Translations under genes and position numbers: made by a program
The notes under the pieces: model-generated
Told to the model about the DNA's origin: nothing
The model's database searches: none
The model's input: only the letters and a program-made list of their open reading frames with translations
In this document: one piece after another, positions 25,653-34,488 of the stretch
Layout: the number at the start of each line of letters is the position of its first letter
Numbering within the stretch: position 1 is the stretch's first letter
DNA from: Geminicoccaceae bacterium
GTDB lineage: Bacteria > Pseudomonadota > Alphaproteobacteria > Geminicoccales > Geminicoccaceae
Reading direction: 5' to 3'
NCBI GenBank assembly: GCA_028285265.1
Contig: JANQPX010000037.1
Coordinates: forward strand, 62,001-126,000
Length of the DNA stretch: 64,000 nt

Positions 25653-26705
25653 TTAAGCGAGACGTTGTTCCGTCGCCAGATCAAAGAGGTGTGCATGGCT
25701 GGTTTCGGCCTGGATGCCGACGGTCTCACCAATCGCCTTACGCATGTGTCGGGACCCTCGCGCTGCAATTTGCTGGTTTCCCACGGTGACCGTAACTAAG
25801 ACGGATTCACCGGTGAGTTCCGTTGCGAAGACTGGTGCATCAAATGCCCCCTGTCCGGGCTCGGTAACGGAGAGATCTTCGGGACGAATACCCAAGACGA
25901 GATTACGTCGCGTGTCACCGCCAACATCCGGTACGCGGATGCCCTCAGCCTCAAACGTGCCATTGTTGGTCTCGCCTTCGATCAGGTTCATTCCCGGCGA
26001 GCCGATAAATCCAGCAACAAACAGATTGGCCGGGCTGTCGTAAATCTCCTCGGGAGGGGCAAGTTGCTGAATGATGCCGTGGTTCATGACGGCGACGCGA
26101 TCGGCAAGCGTCATCGCCTCAATCTGATCGTGCGTGACGTAGATCGTCGTGGTCGCTAACTCATGCTGAAGGTGTTTCAGCTCTGCGCGGGTTGAAACCC
26201 TAAGCTTGGCATCAAGATTGGAAAGCGGCTCATCCATTAAGAAGACTTTGGGCTCGCGTACGATGGCTCGCGCCAAGGCAACACGTTGCCGCTGACCACC
26301 AGAGAGCTGTCGGGGTTTGCGGTCCAGCAAATCGCCGAGTTGGACTCGTTTTGCTGCAACGGCGATGCGCCCCTCCCATTCTGACTTAGGCACGCCACGC
26401 ACCTTAAGCGGATAGGCGATGTTCTGACGCACGGTCATATGTGGGTAAAGACCATAATTCTGAAAGACCATTGCGACGTCGCGGTCTTTCGGCAGGTCAT
26501 CATTGACCATGCGATCGTCGATCCAGATTTTGCCGGATGTCGGCTCCTCTAGGCCGGCGATCATACGCATTGTTGTGGTCTTTCCACAGCCGGACGGGCC
26601 GAGAAGAACCAAAAATTCCTGGTCGCGTATATCGAGCGATTGATTGTCGACTCCGACGACATCGTCCCAGCGCTTCGTGATGTTTTCGAGACGAACCCTT
26701 GCCAT
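25653..26705 (-). CDS. CUT1-type ABC importer ATPase (UgpC/MalK-like), transporter A
   Basis: A 350-residue ATPase. Seen: Walker A GPSGCGKTTT, Q-loop VFQNYGLYPHMTV, signature LSGGQRQRVALARAIV, Walker B VFLMDEPLSNLDAKLR, H-loop TIYVTHDQIEAMTLADR, and a C-terminal TOBE-like regulatory part. Its start overlaps the permease stop by one base (TAATG), so it ends a four-gene minus-strand set: binding protein, permease, permease, ATPase. It is a close paralogue of the ATPase at 31040, sharing long blocks such as DQEFLVLLGPSGCGKTTTMR. Substrate class: sugars, polyols, glycerol phosphodiesters or similar compounds. Confidence 0.93.
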   Translation of the reverse strand: MARVRLENITKRWDDVVGVDNQSLDIRDQEFLVLLGPSGCGKTTTMRMIAGLEEPTSGKIWIDDRMVNDDLPKDRDVAMVFQNYGLYPHMTVRQNIAYPLKVRGVPKSEWEGRIAVAAKRVQLGDLLDRKPRQLSGGQRQRVALARAIVREPKVFLMDEPLSNLDAKLRVSTRAELKHLQHELATTTIYVTHDQIEAMTLADRVAVMNHGIIQQLAPPEEIYDSPANLFVAGFIGSPGMNLIEGETNNGTFEAEGIRVPDVGGDTRRNLVLGIRPEDLSVTEPGQGAFDAPVFATELTGESVLVTVTVGNQQIAARGSRHMRKAIGETVGIQAETSHAHLFDLATEQRLA

Positions 26706-27538
26706 TAGCGGACGGCCCCCATGGTCATGCCTTGCACGAAATGTTTTTGAATGATCAGGGCTAGAACGAACATGGGCACCATAATGATGATCCCCGCAGC
26801 GGCCAGGAGATTCCACAAATCGCCTTCTTCCGCTTTGAAGAGAGCGAGGCCGACCGGCAAAGTAACGGCTTCATTGGTGGTCAGAATGAGCGCGAACAAA
26901 AAGTCGTTCCAAGCGATGATAAAGCAGAAGATCGCAGCCGTGATGATACCGGGTGCAGCCATCGGCAATACAATGTTCCGGACGACCTGCCAGCGCGTTG
27001 ACCCGTCGACGAGCGCCGCTTCTTCCGTATCCAAAGGGATACCGTCGATGAACCCTTTGATCATCCAGACGGCAAACGGCATGACGATTGATAAATTGAC
27101 GATGATCAGACCAAAACGTGTATCGAGAATGCCGAGATCGCGGAACATGATGAAGAATGGCAGCACGATGACAACAGCGGGCACGAACTGCGTCGCTAAA
27201 ATCATGACGAACATAATGCGCTCGCCTTTAAGCCTAAATCGCGAGAACGCGTAAGCTGCCATGGTTGCAAGCGGGATCGCAATGAGCACGGTCACGAAGG
27301 CAACGATCGTCGAATTCAACAACTTCTCATGCAGGTCATAAGGGGACTGAAAGACGGTCTCGAAATTCTTCAACGTCGGTGTAAAAAATAGTTTCAGCTG
27401 ATAGACGTCTACATGCGTCTTAAACGCTGCCATACCGATCCAGAGGATTGGAATCATCATGACGGCGGCGACAATCAGGACAAGCGCGTCTCGGATGCGT
27501 GCGTAGATTCGCTGCTTTTGTTTATTTGTCAGCTCCAT
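26705..27538 (-). CDS. CUT1-type ABC permease (MalG/UgpE-like), transporter A
   Basis: A 277-residue inner-membrane protein with about six hydrophobic segments, the first being ALVLIVAAVMMIPILWIGMAA. The cytoplasmic EAA loop reads EEAALVDGSTRWQVVRNIVLP, which couples to the ATPase. The C-terminus KHFVQGMTMGAVR is the usual MalG-type end. It starts three bases after the partner permease ends. Confidence 0.92.
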   Translation of the reverse strand: MELTNKQKQRIYARIRDALVLIVAAVMMIPILWIGMAAFKTHVDVYQLKLFFTPTLKNFETVFQSPYDLHEKLLNSTIVAFVTVLIAIPLATMAAYAFSRFRLKGERIMFVMILATQFVPAVVIVLPFFIMFRDLGILDTRFGLIIVNLSIVMPFAVWMIKGFIDGIPLDTEEAALVDGSTRWQVVRNIVLPMAAPGIITAAIFCFIIAWNDFLFALILTTNEAVTLPVGLALFKAEEGDLWNLLAAAGIIIMVPMFVLALIIQKHFVQGMTMGAVR

Positions 27539-27541
27539 CGC

Positions 27542-28414
27542 TCAATCCCGCCGGAAAACATAGCGCGTATAGAGGTAGGTGAGCACGATCATGGGTAGCA
27601 CCATGATCCAGGCAATCGAGGCGGCAAAGCCCATGTCATAATATTTGAAACCATTGAAATAGGCGTAGTGGGCAAGCGTTTGCGTCGCGGTCCCGGGCCC
27701 GCCATTGGTCAGCATGTAGATCTGATCGAACGTTTTGATGGAAAAGATCGATTTTAGGATCGTGACGATGGCGAGAACGGGCATGAGCTGCGGCAGGGTG
27801 ATGTCCTTGAAAGCCTGCCAAGCAGATGCACCGTCGACGTAAGCGGCTTCAATTGTTTCCTTAGGTAAGGCGGCGATGCCGCCGATGATGACCAGCGTAA
27901 TGAATGGTATCCATCCCCAGACATCGGCCATCACGCAGACGGCGAACGCAAGTGTCGGATCAGCGAGCCAGGCGACCTCTGCAAGGGGCGGGAAAAGAAT
28001 GCCAAAAAAGGCGTCAAACAAACCAAATTCCGGATTGAACATGAAACGGAACGAGACACCGACGAGGGCAGGGGACATGGCAAAGGGAAGGATCAGCAGC
28101 GTTCGAACGGTGAGCCTTAACCGCCCACCTGGTGCCAGCAAAAGCGCGATGCCAAGTGCAATCAGGACGGTCAGGGCGACGGTCAGAATTGTATAAAGCG
28201 TGGTCACCCATGTTGCGTTCCAGAAGGCTGGTTCTTCGAACAATGCCCATTCGTAGTTTTCGAAGCCGACGAAGGGACCAGGTACGTTCGATTTGGAGAG
28301 TCGCCACATCCTGAAGCTAAGGACAAGCGAATGAATGAGCGGCCAGATCGCCGTTGCGAACACGACAACGACGGCCGGCATCACCAGCAGATATTTCAGA
28401 TGACGGTCACGCAT
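27542..28414 (-). CDS. CUT1-type ABC permease (MalF/UgpA-like), transporter A
   Basis: A 290-residue permease: N-terminal helix YLLVMPAVVVVFATAIWPLIHSL, five further segments, EAA loop EAAYVDGASAWQAFKDITLP. The region KTFDQIYMLTNGGPGTATQTLAHYAY is the standard MalF-type signature near the last helices. A stem-loop between it and the binding-protein gene may lower its expression relative to the latter. Start supported by AGGA about nine bases upstream. Confidence 0.92.
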   Translation of the reverse strand: MRDRHLKYLLVMPAVVVVFATAIWPLIHSLVLSFRMWRLSKSNVPGPFVGFENYEWALFEEPAFWNATWVTTLYTILTVALTVLIALGIALLLAPGGRLRLTVRTLLILPFAMSPALVGVSFRFMFNPEFGLFDAFFGILFPPLAEVAWLADPTLAFAVCVMADVWGWIPFITLVIIGGIAALPKETIEAAYVDGASAWQAFKDITLPQLMPVLAIVTILKSIFSIKTFDQIYMLTNGGPGTATQTLAHYAYFNGFKYYDMGFAASIAWIMVLPMIVLTYLYTRYVFRRD

Positions 28415-28441
28415 GCCGCGTTTCCTAACGATGCACTAAAC

Positions 28442-28480
28442 GGGTGGGCAGCCTGAACTGGTCTGTTTGACTGCCCACCC
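28442..28480 (-). terminator. Stem-loop after the transporter A binding-protein gene
   Basis: Ten-base perfect stem GGGTGGGCAG / CTGCCCACCC with a 19-base loop, in the 72-base gap between the binding protein and first permease. No U-run on the transcript side, so it probably stabilises the upstream message or attenuates, as is common in binding-protein operons. Confidence 0.6.
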
Positions 28481-28486
28481 TTCAGC

Positions 28487-29815
28487 CTAGTAGTAGCCAG
28501 CGCGGCTCAAGATTTTTTCGGCGCGCTCAGCGGCATCGGTCATGAGTTGGGCGACATCGCCACCTGCCGCAGCCTCGGCGATTGCAGCAGACAGAATGTC
28601 ACCGATCTCAGGCCATTCTGCAATTTGTGGCATGATGTCAGATTCCTCGAGGGAAGCCCAAGCAGCTTGCTGGATGTCGTCATTCGCCGCGTTGACATCG
28701 GGATCCTGGAGGTTGGCGATGTGGGTTACGACATTGTTGACGATTGGCTTGCCGGCGACCTCACGCTCGGTGGCATTGGCCTTTTCCATGTCCGGATTAG
28801 ACAGCCACTTCAGGAACTCCCATGCTGCATCCTGATTCTTCGAATAGCTGGAGATCGAGAACGGCATGGAGATCGCATAAGTCACAGAGCGATCTTGATA
28901 CGTTGGAAGACCGGTGAAGGCGACTTGTTCCTTCGTGACCGTCGAGCTCTCAGGGTTGGTCAATGGCGAATAGGCCCACCACCATACCGGGAGCATTGCT
29001 GATTTGCCTTGGGCAAAGCTCTGACGCGCATCCTGCTCGACGAAAGAGAGTGACGCGGGGTTCGTGACTTTGTGCTCGGTATGTAGAGCGATGTAGTCCT
29101 TCGTTGCTTGAATGCCGGCTTCCGACGCCCATACCGGTTTGAAGTTCTCGTCAAAGACATCGGCTCCAGCTGACCAGAGATAGCTGAGCCAAATAAACAG
29201 ATTCTGGCGGTTACCATCATTGTGGTAGTAGAGAGCGAGCGGTTCGATGTCCTTACCCGAGTCACGTATAGCATTCCCTGCGGCAATGACCTCATCCCAA
29301 CTTGCCGGTGCAGCTAGTCCAAGTTCGTCGAAGATATCCTGGCGATAAAACATGAGCATCGCATGGGCACGGAGCGGGAATCCAAGCGTCTTGCCTTCGA
29401 ATTGCGCTGACTTGGCAAAGGCACCTGGATAGCGCTCCATCGAAATACCATCCCTTGCCATCCAATCGTCGATTGGTACAAGCCAATGCGCGTTGGGAGG
29501 TCCCCAGCTGTCGAGATAGTTGACGACGTCGAAATTGCCATCAGCGGCGACACCAACCGACGCGACTTTTTCCTGCAGGGCAGTAAAGGGGATGAAGGTC
29601 CACTCGGTCTCGATGCCAGTAAGTTCCGTGAATTCGCCGTCCCGAAGCATGAGTCCGTCGAATTGTGGTGTAACCACCGAGAGAATATTGAGCTTTGTGC
29701 CGTCATGCGGTTTTCCCGGCGCGAGGCCGTAAGGCATGTCGTCTGCTGTAACTTGAGAAGTCAGCAACAACGTCGTTGCTAACGTGGCAAGAAATTTTGT
29801 TGTAAGTAGTCTCAT
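28487..29815 (-). CDS. CUT1-type periplasmic binding protein, transporter A
   Basis: A 442-residue extracellular solute-binding protein (family 1). Signal peptide MRLLTTKFLATLATTLLLTSQVTA; mature part with features of carbohydrate binders: FDVVNYLDSWGP, YRQDIFDELGLAAPASWDEVIAAGNAI, and the aromatic-rich VWWWAYSPLTN and AWEFLKWLSNPD segments. The ATG at 29815 fits the signal peptide; an upstream in-frame start at 29872 would spoil it. It is the most conserved specificity-determining gene of the set, but the substrate cannot be read from it. Confidence 0.9.
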   Translation of the reverse strand: MRLLTTKFLATLATTLLLTSQVTADDMPYGLAPGKPHDGTKLNILSVVTPQFDGLMLRDGEFTELTGIETEWTFIPFTALQEKVASVGVAADGNFDVVNYLDSWGPPNAHWLVPIDDWMARDGISMERYPGAFAKSAQFEGKTLGFPLRAHAMLMFYRQDIFDELGLAAPASWDEVIAAGNAIRDSGKDIEPLALYYHNDGNRQNLFIWLSYLWSAGADVFDENFKPVWASEAGIQATKDYIALHTEHKVTNPASLSFVEQDARQSFAQGKSAMLPVWWWAYSPLTNPESSTVTKEQVAFTGLPTYQDRSVTYAISMPFSISSYSKNQDAAWEFLKWLSNPDMEKANATEREVAGKPIVNNVVTHIANLQDPDVNAANDDIQQAAWASLEESDIMPQIAEWPEIGDILSAAIAEAAAGGDVAQLMTDAAERAEKILSRAGYY

Positions 29816-29917
29816 GTCTTTCTCCCTGACGATGATGACGATTTTGTTGTAACGGTACTCACTGCATCTCAAGATTTGACTGCTAAGCGCGTCTCCGAAG
29901 TTGCTTGAACCCTTCCA

Positions 29918-30922
29918 TTACATGATAGGTGGTGCCTGGCTCGCTGTCGGGGCACATGATCTAAGGTCGACATCCATCTGACGGAACAAATCCATGTAGT
30001 CTAGAAGGACCCAATTCTCGATGATGCGCCCGTCTTCGCAGCGATAGAAATCCATGACGCGAAGCGTCAACGCTTTGTCCGTTGCCTCAATCCCCAAATA
30101 GTCACCTCGATGTGTCATGGTCATCGAGGGCCAACCCGAAACGGCTGCGTAGTGACCGTCGCCGATTCGGCAGTAATGATTGCCGCCCTTCCGATCGGGG
30201 AAAGCTCTGAGAAAGGAAGCGCGATGATCTTTGACAAAGCCCTCCCAGCGGTAGTTTGAGCCGATTCCGCCGGGGCCATACCACATCATGTCTGGGTGCC
30301 AGTGACCAGCGTCGCCAGTCTGGTCTTTGCTCTCGAACGTATCGGGATCAAAGGCATGAAGGTCCGAGAGCATCGCCTCTACGAGGTCGAGGCTGGTGGC
30401 ACCATCCCCCTCACTTGGCAAGACGCCGTCATGAGTGGCCGGTCCCGGGAATAGCATTTCTGTTCCAAGTTTATCCTGGAAAGGTGAGCAGCCGGCCTGG
30501 CGCATGAGATCGGGAAGATCGAGAATGATTTTGGCTTCGGCGATTCGATCATCTTCGATCCGATAGAACTCACCCGACCTCAAGAAGACGAGCCGATTGC
30601 ATGGCTGGATGCCGGCGAGTGAGCCGTTGAAATTGCCGACATAGTGGGTGATCGAAGCGAGCCAGTCTTCGCCCTGACCTCGGCGATTAGCGCCGCCAAT
30701 AAAGATCTCATCTCGTCGGCGAATGCCATGAAGCGCGGTTCTCAGCATAGCAAAGTAGTTTTGAGCGATGCTCTCTCGCCCTTCGAATCTCTCGAATGGG
30801 TAGGAAATGTCAAAGGTGCAGGTTTCGGTCAGCAATTCATCGAGCAGGCTGGGAACCAAGTGATCTTGTGCGGTCAATATGTGGTAAAGTTGGGTGCGAA
30901 TCCGACCTCGCTGGCCGCCCAT
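29918..30922 (-). CDS. Two-domain SnoaL/NTF2-fold protein
   Basis: A 334-residue protein consisting of two NTF2-like (SnoaL-type) domains. The first spans about residues 12-160 (LLTETCTFDISYPFERFEGRES ... FYRIEDDRIAEAKIILDLPDLM), the second about 200-320 (DMMWYGPGGIGSNYRWEGF ... DFYRCEDGRIIENWVLLDYMDLFRQM). A PGPATHDGV linker joins them; the protein at 36193 has the same architecture and PGPATQDGL linker, so they are paralogues. SnoaL-fold proteins catalyse cyclisation, isomerisation, hydration or hydrolysis in small pockets. First gene of the minus arm, divergent from transporter B. The ATG at 30922 follows AGGAG. Reaction unknown. Confidence 0.8.
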   Translation of the reverse strand: MGGQRGRIRTQLYHILTAQDHLVPSLLDELLTETCTFDISYPFERFEGRESIAQNYFAMLRTALHGIRRRDEIFIGGANRRGQGEDWLASITHYVGNFNGSLAGIQPCNRLVFLRSGEFYRIEDDRIAEAKIILDLPDLMRQAGCSPFQDKLGTEMLFPGPATHDGVLPSEGDGATSLDLVEAMLSDLHAFDPDTFESKDQTGDAGHWHPDMMWYGPGGIGSNYRWEGFVKDHRASFLRAFPDRKGGNHYCRIGDGHYAAVSGWPSMTMTHRGDYLGIEATDKALTLRVMDFYRCEDGRIIENWVLLDYMDLFRQMDVDLRSCAPTASQAPPIM

Positions 30923-30942
30923 TTTCCAATGCTCCTGATAAA

Positions 30943-30958
30943 TTGCACACGAGTGCAA
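30943..30958. promoter_or_regulatory. Candidate LacI-family operator in the divergent promoter
   Basis: TTGCACACGAGTGCAA, half-sites TTGCACAC and TTGCACTC matching at 7 of 8 positions with a central CG step, the signature of LacI/GalR operators. It lies in the 117-base gap between the starts of the two arms, 21 bases from the SnoaL-like gene and 82 from the ATPase. The LacI regulator at 37274 is the obvious candidate to bind it. Confidence 0.65.
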
Positions 30959-31039
30959 AAAAAGGTTGCCAGATCAAAAAAGCGTTGTCTATGGTTTCCA
31001 CAATAGTGGGTAAGAAAATCTTTCTGGGATAGAGAGCCC

Positions 31040-32089
31040 ATGGCTCAGGTGCAGCTTCGAAACATCTCAAAGCGCTGGGGATCGTTCGTCGGCGTCGCGA
31101 ATTTTGACCTGACCATCGCGGATCAAGAATTTCTCGTTCTGTTGGGGCCGTCCGGCTGCGGCAAAACCACGACCATGCGGATGATTGCTGGACTTGAAGA
31201 CGCCACTGAAGGGGAGATCCTGATTGGCGATCGGGTGGTCAACGATCTTGAGCCGAAGGACCGAGATGTGGCGATGGTGTTCCAGAGCTACGGTCTTTAC
31301 CCCCACCTCAACGTTTTTGAGAACATTCGCTTCCCATTGAAAGTGCGGAAAGTCGACCCGACAACGCATGAAGAGCGTGTCATGCGCGCAGCCCGAATGG
31401 TGGAGCTTGAAGACTTCCTTCACCGAAAGCCGGCCGAGCTCTCTGGCGGCCAGCGGCAGCGGGTCGCCTTGGCGCGTGCGATCGTACGCGAGCCGAATGT
31501 GTTCTTGATGGATGAGCCGCTCTCCAATCTCGATGCCAAGCTTCGCGTCTCGACACGTGCCCAAATCAAGAATCTGAGCCACGAACTCAAGGTAACGACG
31601 GTCTATGTAACGCATGATCAGATCGAAGCTATGACGCTTGCCGATCGCGTCGTGGTGATGAAACAAGGCGTCGTCCAGCAGGTCGGAACACCGACCGAAA
31701 TCTACGACCGACCGGCCAATACGTTTGTGGCAGGCTTTATTGGCTCCCCTGCTATGAACCTGATGAATGGGATCGTCGAGCAAGGCACGTTTCGCGGGGA
31801 TGACGTCGAGATCAGCGGATTGCAGGCTCAAGATGGCCCGGTCACCTTGGGCTTTCGCGCCGAGGATGCTGCGATCGCAGAGGGGAAGGCCGAGATCAAT
31901 GCACCGATCTATACGATCGAACTCTTGGGAGACGCGACCATGTTGACCGTTCGTGCTGGCGGCGAGCTGGTCTCGGTAAAGGCGCACAAGGAATTCCGCG
32001 CTCAGATCGGCGAAGCGGTATCGTTTGCGGTCCCCGTTGCCGCTTGTCATCTTTTTCATCATGACACGGGGCAGCGCATCGTTCCTTGA
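31040..32089 (+). CDS. CUT1-type ABC importer ATPase (UgpC/MalK-like), transporter B
   Basis: A 349-residue ATPase with Walker A GPSGCGKTTT, Q-loop VFQSYGLYPHLNV, signature LSGGQRQRVALARAIV, Walker B VFLMDEPLSNLDAKLR and H-loop VYVTHDQIEAMTLADR, then a TOBE-type C-terminus. It opens the plus arm and is followed by its binding protein and two permeases. A paralogue of the ATPase at 25653; the two arms therefore look like a duplicated transporter. An ATPase gene at the head of the operon is less common than at its end. Confidence 0.93.
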   Translation: MAQVQLRNISKRWGSFVGVANFDLTIADQEFLVLLGPSGCGKTTTMRMIAGLEDATEGEILIGDRVVNDLEPKDRDVAMVFQSYGLYPHLNVFENIRFPLKVRKVDPTTHEERVMRAARMVELEDFLHRKPAELSGGQRQRVALARAIVREPNVFLMDEPLSNLDAKLRVSTRAQIKNLSHELKVTTVYVTHDQIEAMTLADRVVVMKQGVVQQVGTPTEIYDRPANTFVAGFIGSPAMNLMNGIVEQGTFRGDDVEISGLQAQDGPVTLGFRAEDAAIAEGKAEINAPIYTIELLGDATMLTVRAGGELVSVKAHKEFRAQIGEAVSFAVPVAACHLFHHDTGQRIVP

Positions 32090-32154
32090 GATCGCCAAGT
32101 CCACAGTCACCGGCGACAGTCGCGCCTGACAAACATGAAGGGAATGGGAGTAAG

Positions 32155-33396
32155 ATGATGATTAACTTGAGGAAACTACCGCTTGCATGTGCTGTTGCTG
32201 GCGCCGTGTTGCTTGCCGGTGGGACGGTGATGGCGGAATGCGCGCACGAAAACACTGTCGAAATCAAGATGCTTTCAGCAGGCTTCGAAGCTTGGAAAGC
32301 CGTTGCCGATGCCATGGGCGAATGCGGCAATTTTGAAGCTGAGCTCGATCAGGAGTTTCGTACAAAGCAACCGGCAGCTTTTGCTGCGACCCCTTCACTT
32401 TATCACATCGGTGGTGTCTCGAACGGAACGATCACGCCGTTGGTTAACGAAGGTACAATCCGGCCGCTCGACGATCTTGTCGAAAAGTACGGGCAGGATC
32501 TTACCGCCAACCAATTGATCCGGGTCGACGGCAAGATCATGGCCATCGCCATGATGGTGAATACCCAACATCTCATGTACCGCAAGGACATCTTCGACGA
32601 TCTCGGAATCAGCGTGCCGGCGTCGTGGAGCGACGTGTTGGAGGCATCAGCCAAGATCAAGGAGGCTGGTGTCGTCGATTACCCGCTCGGCGCGACGATG
32701 AAGTCCGGTTGGAACCTCGCCCAGGAGTTCGTTAACATGTTCGCCGGCTATGGCGGTCAATTCTATGACGACGCCAATATGCCGACCGTCAACAATGAGG
32801 CTGGGATCAAGGCCCTCGAGACGATGAAGGCTATGGCGGATTATCTTGACCCAGAATATCTGGTCTCTGACTCTACCTATGTTCAGCAGCAGTTCCAGCA
32901 GGGCAAGATCGCCATGGCAAACCTTTGGGCAAGCCGCGCTGGTGCGATGGATGACGACGCTGAAAGTCAAGTCGTGGGCAAAGTTTTTGGCACCACGGCA
33001 CCGATTGCAATGGATGGTGGTGCACCAGCGACGACGATCTGGTGGGACGGTTTGGTCATTGCCAAGAACATCACTGATGAGGAGGCCGAAGCCGCATTTC
33101 TATTGATGCTGGAAGGGCTTGATAGCGAGATGGTCCAGGCGAACGCTGACGCCGCGATTTGGCTGATTCCCGGATATGAGCCGACTCGTCTTGCTGAAGG
33201 AGCGATTGCGACGCTGCAGGCCAATCCGGGTGCAGCAGCCTATCCCTCGACCTCGGCGATGGGGTTGATGCACACCGCGATCGGCAACGGCGTTTCCGAC
33301 TATATGACTGGCGTGAAAGATGCGGAAGCAGCCCTCTCGGATATTGAAGCCGCCTATCTCACGGCAGCCCAAGAAGCGGGCCTCATCGACGGTTAA
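32155..33396 (+). CDS. CUT1-type periplasmic binding protein, transporter B
   Basis: A 413-residue extracellular solute-binding protein. Signal peptide MMINLRKLPLACAVAGAVLLAGGTVMA, mature start ECAHENTVEIKML. Binding-protein features include MYRKDIFDDLGISVPASWSDVLEASAKI, TMKSGWNLAQEFVNMFAGYGGQFYDD and WWDGLVIAKNITDEEAEAAF. It has two cysteines close to the N-terminus (ECAHEN, GECGNFE) that may form a disulfide. GGGAG precedes the tandem ATG codons at 32155/32158. The chain is only distantly like those of transporters A and C, so the three probably bind different ligands. Confidence 0.9.
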   Translation: MMINLRKLPLACAVAGAVLLAGGTVMAECAHENTVEIKMLSAGFEAWKAVADAMGECGNFEAELDQEFRTKQPAAFAATPSLYHIGGVSNGTITPLVNEGTIRPLDDLVEKYGQDLTANQLIRVDGKIMAIAMMVNTQHLMYRKDIFDDLGISVPASWSDVLEASAKIKEAGVVDYPLGATMKSGWNLAQEFVNMFAGYGGQFYDDANMPTVNNEAGIKALETMKAMADYLDPEYLVSDSTYVQQQFQQGKIAMANLWASRAGAMDDDAESQVVGKVFGTTAPIAMDGGAPATTIWWDGLVIAKNITDEEAEAAFLLMLEGLDSEMVQANADAAIWLIPGYEPTRLAEGAIATLQANPGAAAYPSTSAMGLMHTAIGNGVSDYMTGVKDAEAALSDIEAAYLTAAQEAGLIDG

Positions 33397-33404
33397 TGGA
33401 GCGC

Positions 33405-33429
33405 GGGGCGGTGCATCTCGTGCCGCCCC
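33405..33429 (+). terminator. Stem-loop after the transporter B binding-protein gene
   Basis: Seven-base stem GGGGCGG / CCGCCCC around an 11-base loop, nine bases after the stop codon and 36 before the permease start. No U-run; likely a stabiliser or attenuator. Confidence 0.55.
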
Positions 33430-33465
33430 TCATCATCGAAATCGTGTAGACAAGGGTCAAGACTG

Positions 33466-34488
33466 ATGAAGACGAAGACTTTCATCGCCTTCGTCGCACC
33501 GTCCCTCCTGATGATGCTGATCTTTATTGCGGCGCCGCTGATCAGCGTCTTCGTGCAGAGTTTCTATAATACCCAGCCCGTGTTCGAGCAGGTTGAAGTC
33601 GAGACCTGCACACCTGGATTTCCCGAGCCGACCTGTGTGACCGAGACGAAGTCAAAACCGATCTTGGACGAGGACGGAAAAATGCTGAGGCGCACCACCT
33701 TTGTCGGTCTGCAAAGCTATTGGAATGTCCTCGAACCCGATCGATTTTGGGCAGCGATTTCCGCCGGTAGCTGGTCGCAGCTCATGGCGATCGATTTTTG
33801 GAAAGCACTGCGTTTCACGCTGACCTTCACCCTCATCACTTTGCCGTTGGTACTTGTCACCGGTCTCGCCATTGCACTTGCGGTGAACAACGCTGTTCGT
33901 TCAATTCGAGGCCCTGTCATTTTCGTCTCGTTGCTCCCCTTTATTATCACGCCGGTGATTGGTGCTCTTTCGATCCGCTGGCTTTTCATTGGTGATGGCA
34001 TCCTGACCGCCTTTCTCGAATGGTGGCTTGCCCGTGACATCGCGATGTTTGCACAGGGCTGGACGATCGAAGTCATGATGCTCTTCTACCGGGTCTGGCA
34101 TGTCGCGCCATTTGCATTTGTCATCTTCTATGCAGCGCTTCAGACCGTGAACCAGGATACGTTGGAGTCAGCGATTGTCGACGGCGCAAGCCGCTGGGAG
34201 CGGCTTCGCTATGTGATCATTCCGCATCTCGCCCCACTGATCACCTTCATTGCGTTGATCCACTTAATGGACTGTTACCGAGTCTTCGAGGAGATCGTCG
34301 GCTTTTCCAGTCAAAGTCACGTGATCTCGCTGCAATGGTTGACTTATGACCTCCTGAGTCCCGATGACTCCGGCAATCGTGCGATTAGCCGCGCTTCCGC
34401 CTCGGCCATGTTGACGATGGTCGGCATCGTCATTCTCTTGATCCTGCCACTTCGCCGATCCTGGCGTGAGCATAAGGGGACGCGCTGA
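33466..34488 (+). CDS. CUT1-type ABC permease (MalF-like) with periplasmic insertion, transporter B
   Basis: A 340-residue permease, about 50 longer than usual. After the first helix (FIAFVAPSLLMMLIFIAAPLISVF) there is a periplasmic insertion of some 70 residues with two cysteines (VETCTPGFPEPTCVTETK) and the sequence PILDEDGKMLRRTTFVGL. The later helices and the EAA loop ESAIVDGASRWERLRYVIIP are normal. The insertion recalls the extra periplasmic domain between helices of enterobacterial MalF, though shorter, and may contact the binding protein. Overlaps the next permease by one base. Confidence 0.9.
   Translation: MKTKTFIAFVAPSLLMMLIFIAAPLISVFVQSFYNTQPVFEQVEVETCTPGFPEPTCVTETKSKPILDEDGKMLRRTTFVGLQSYWNVLEPDRFWAAISAGSWSQLMAIDFWKALRFTLTFTLITLPLVLVTGLAIALAVNNAVRSIRGPVIFVSLLPFIITPVIGALSIRWLFIGDGILTAFLEWWLARDIAMFAQGWTIEVMMLFYRVWHVAPFAFVIFYAALQTVNQDTLESAIVDGASRWERLRYVIIPHLAPLITFIALIHLMDCYRVFEEIVGFSSQSHVISLQWLTYDLLSPDDSGNRAISRASASAMLTMVGIVILLILPLRRSWREHKGTR

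Noticed and set aside
31067..32110. A 347-codon minus-strand open frame opposite the transporter B ATPase
   Set aside because: Antisense to a gene with all ABC ATPase motifs; the antisense product has no meaningful similarity.
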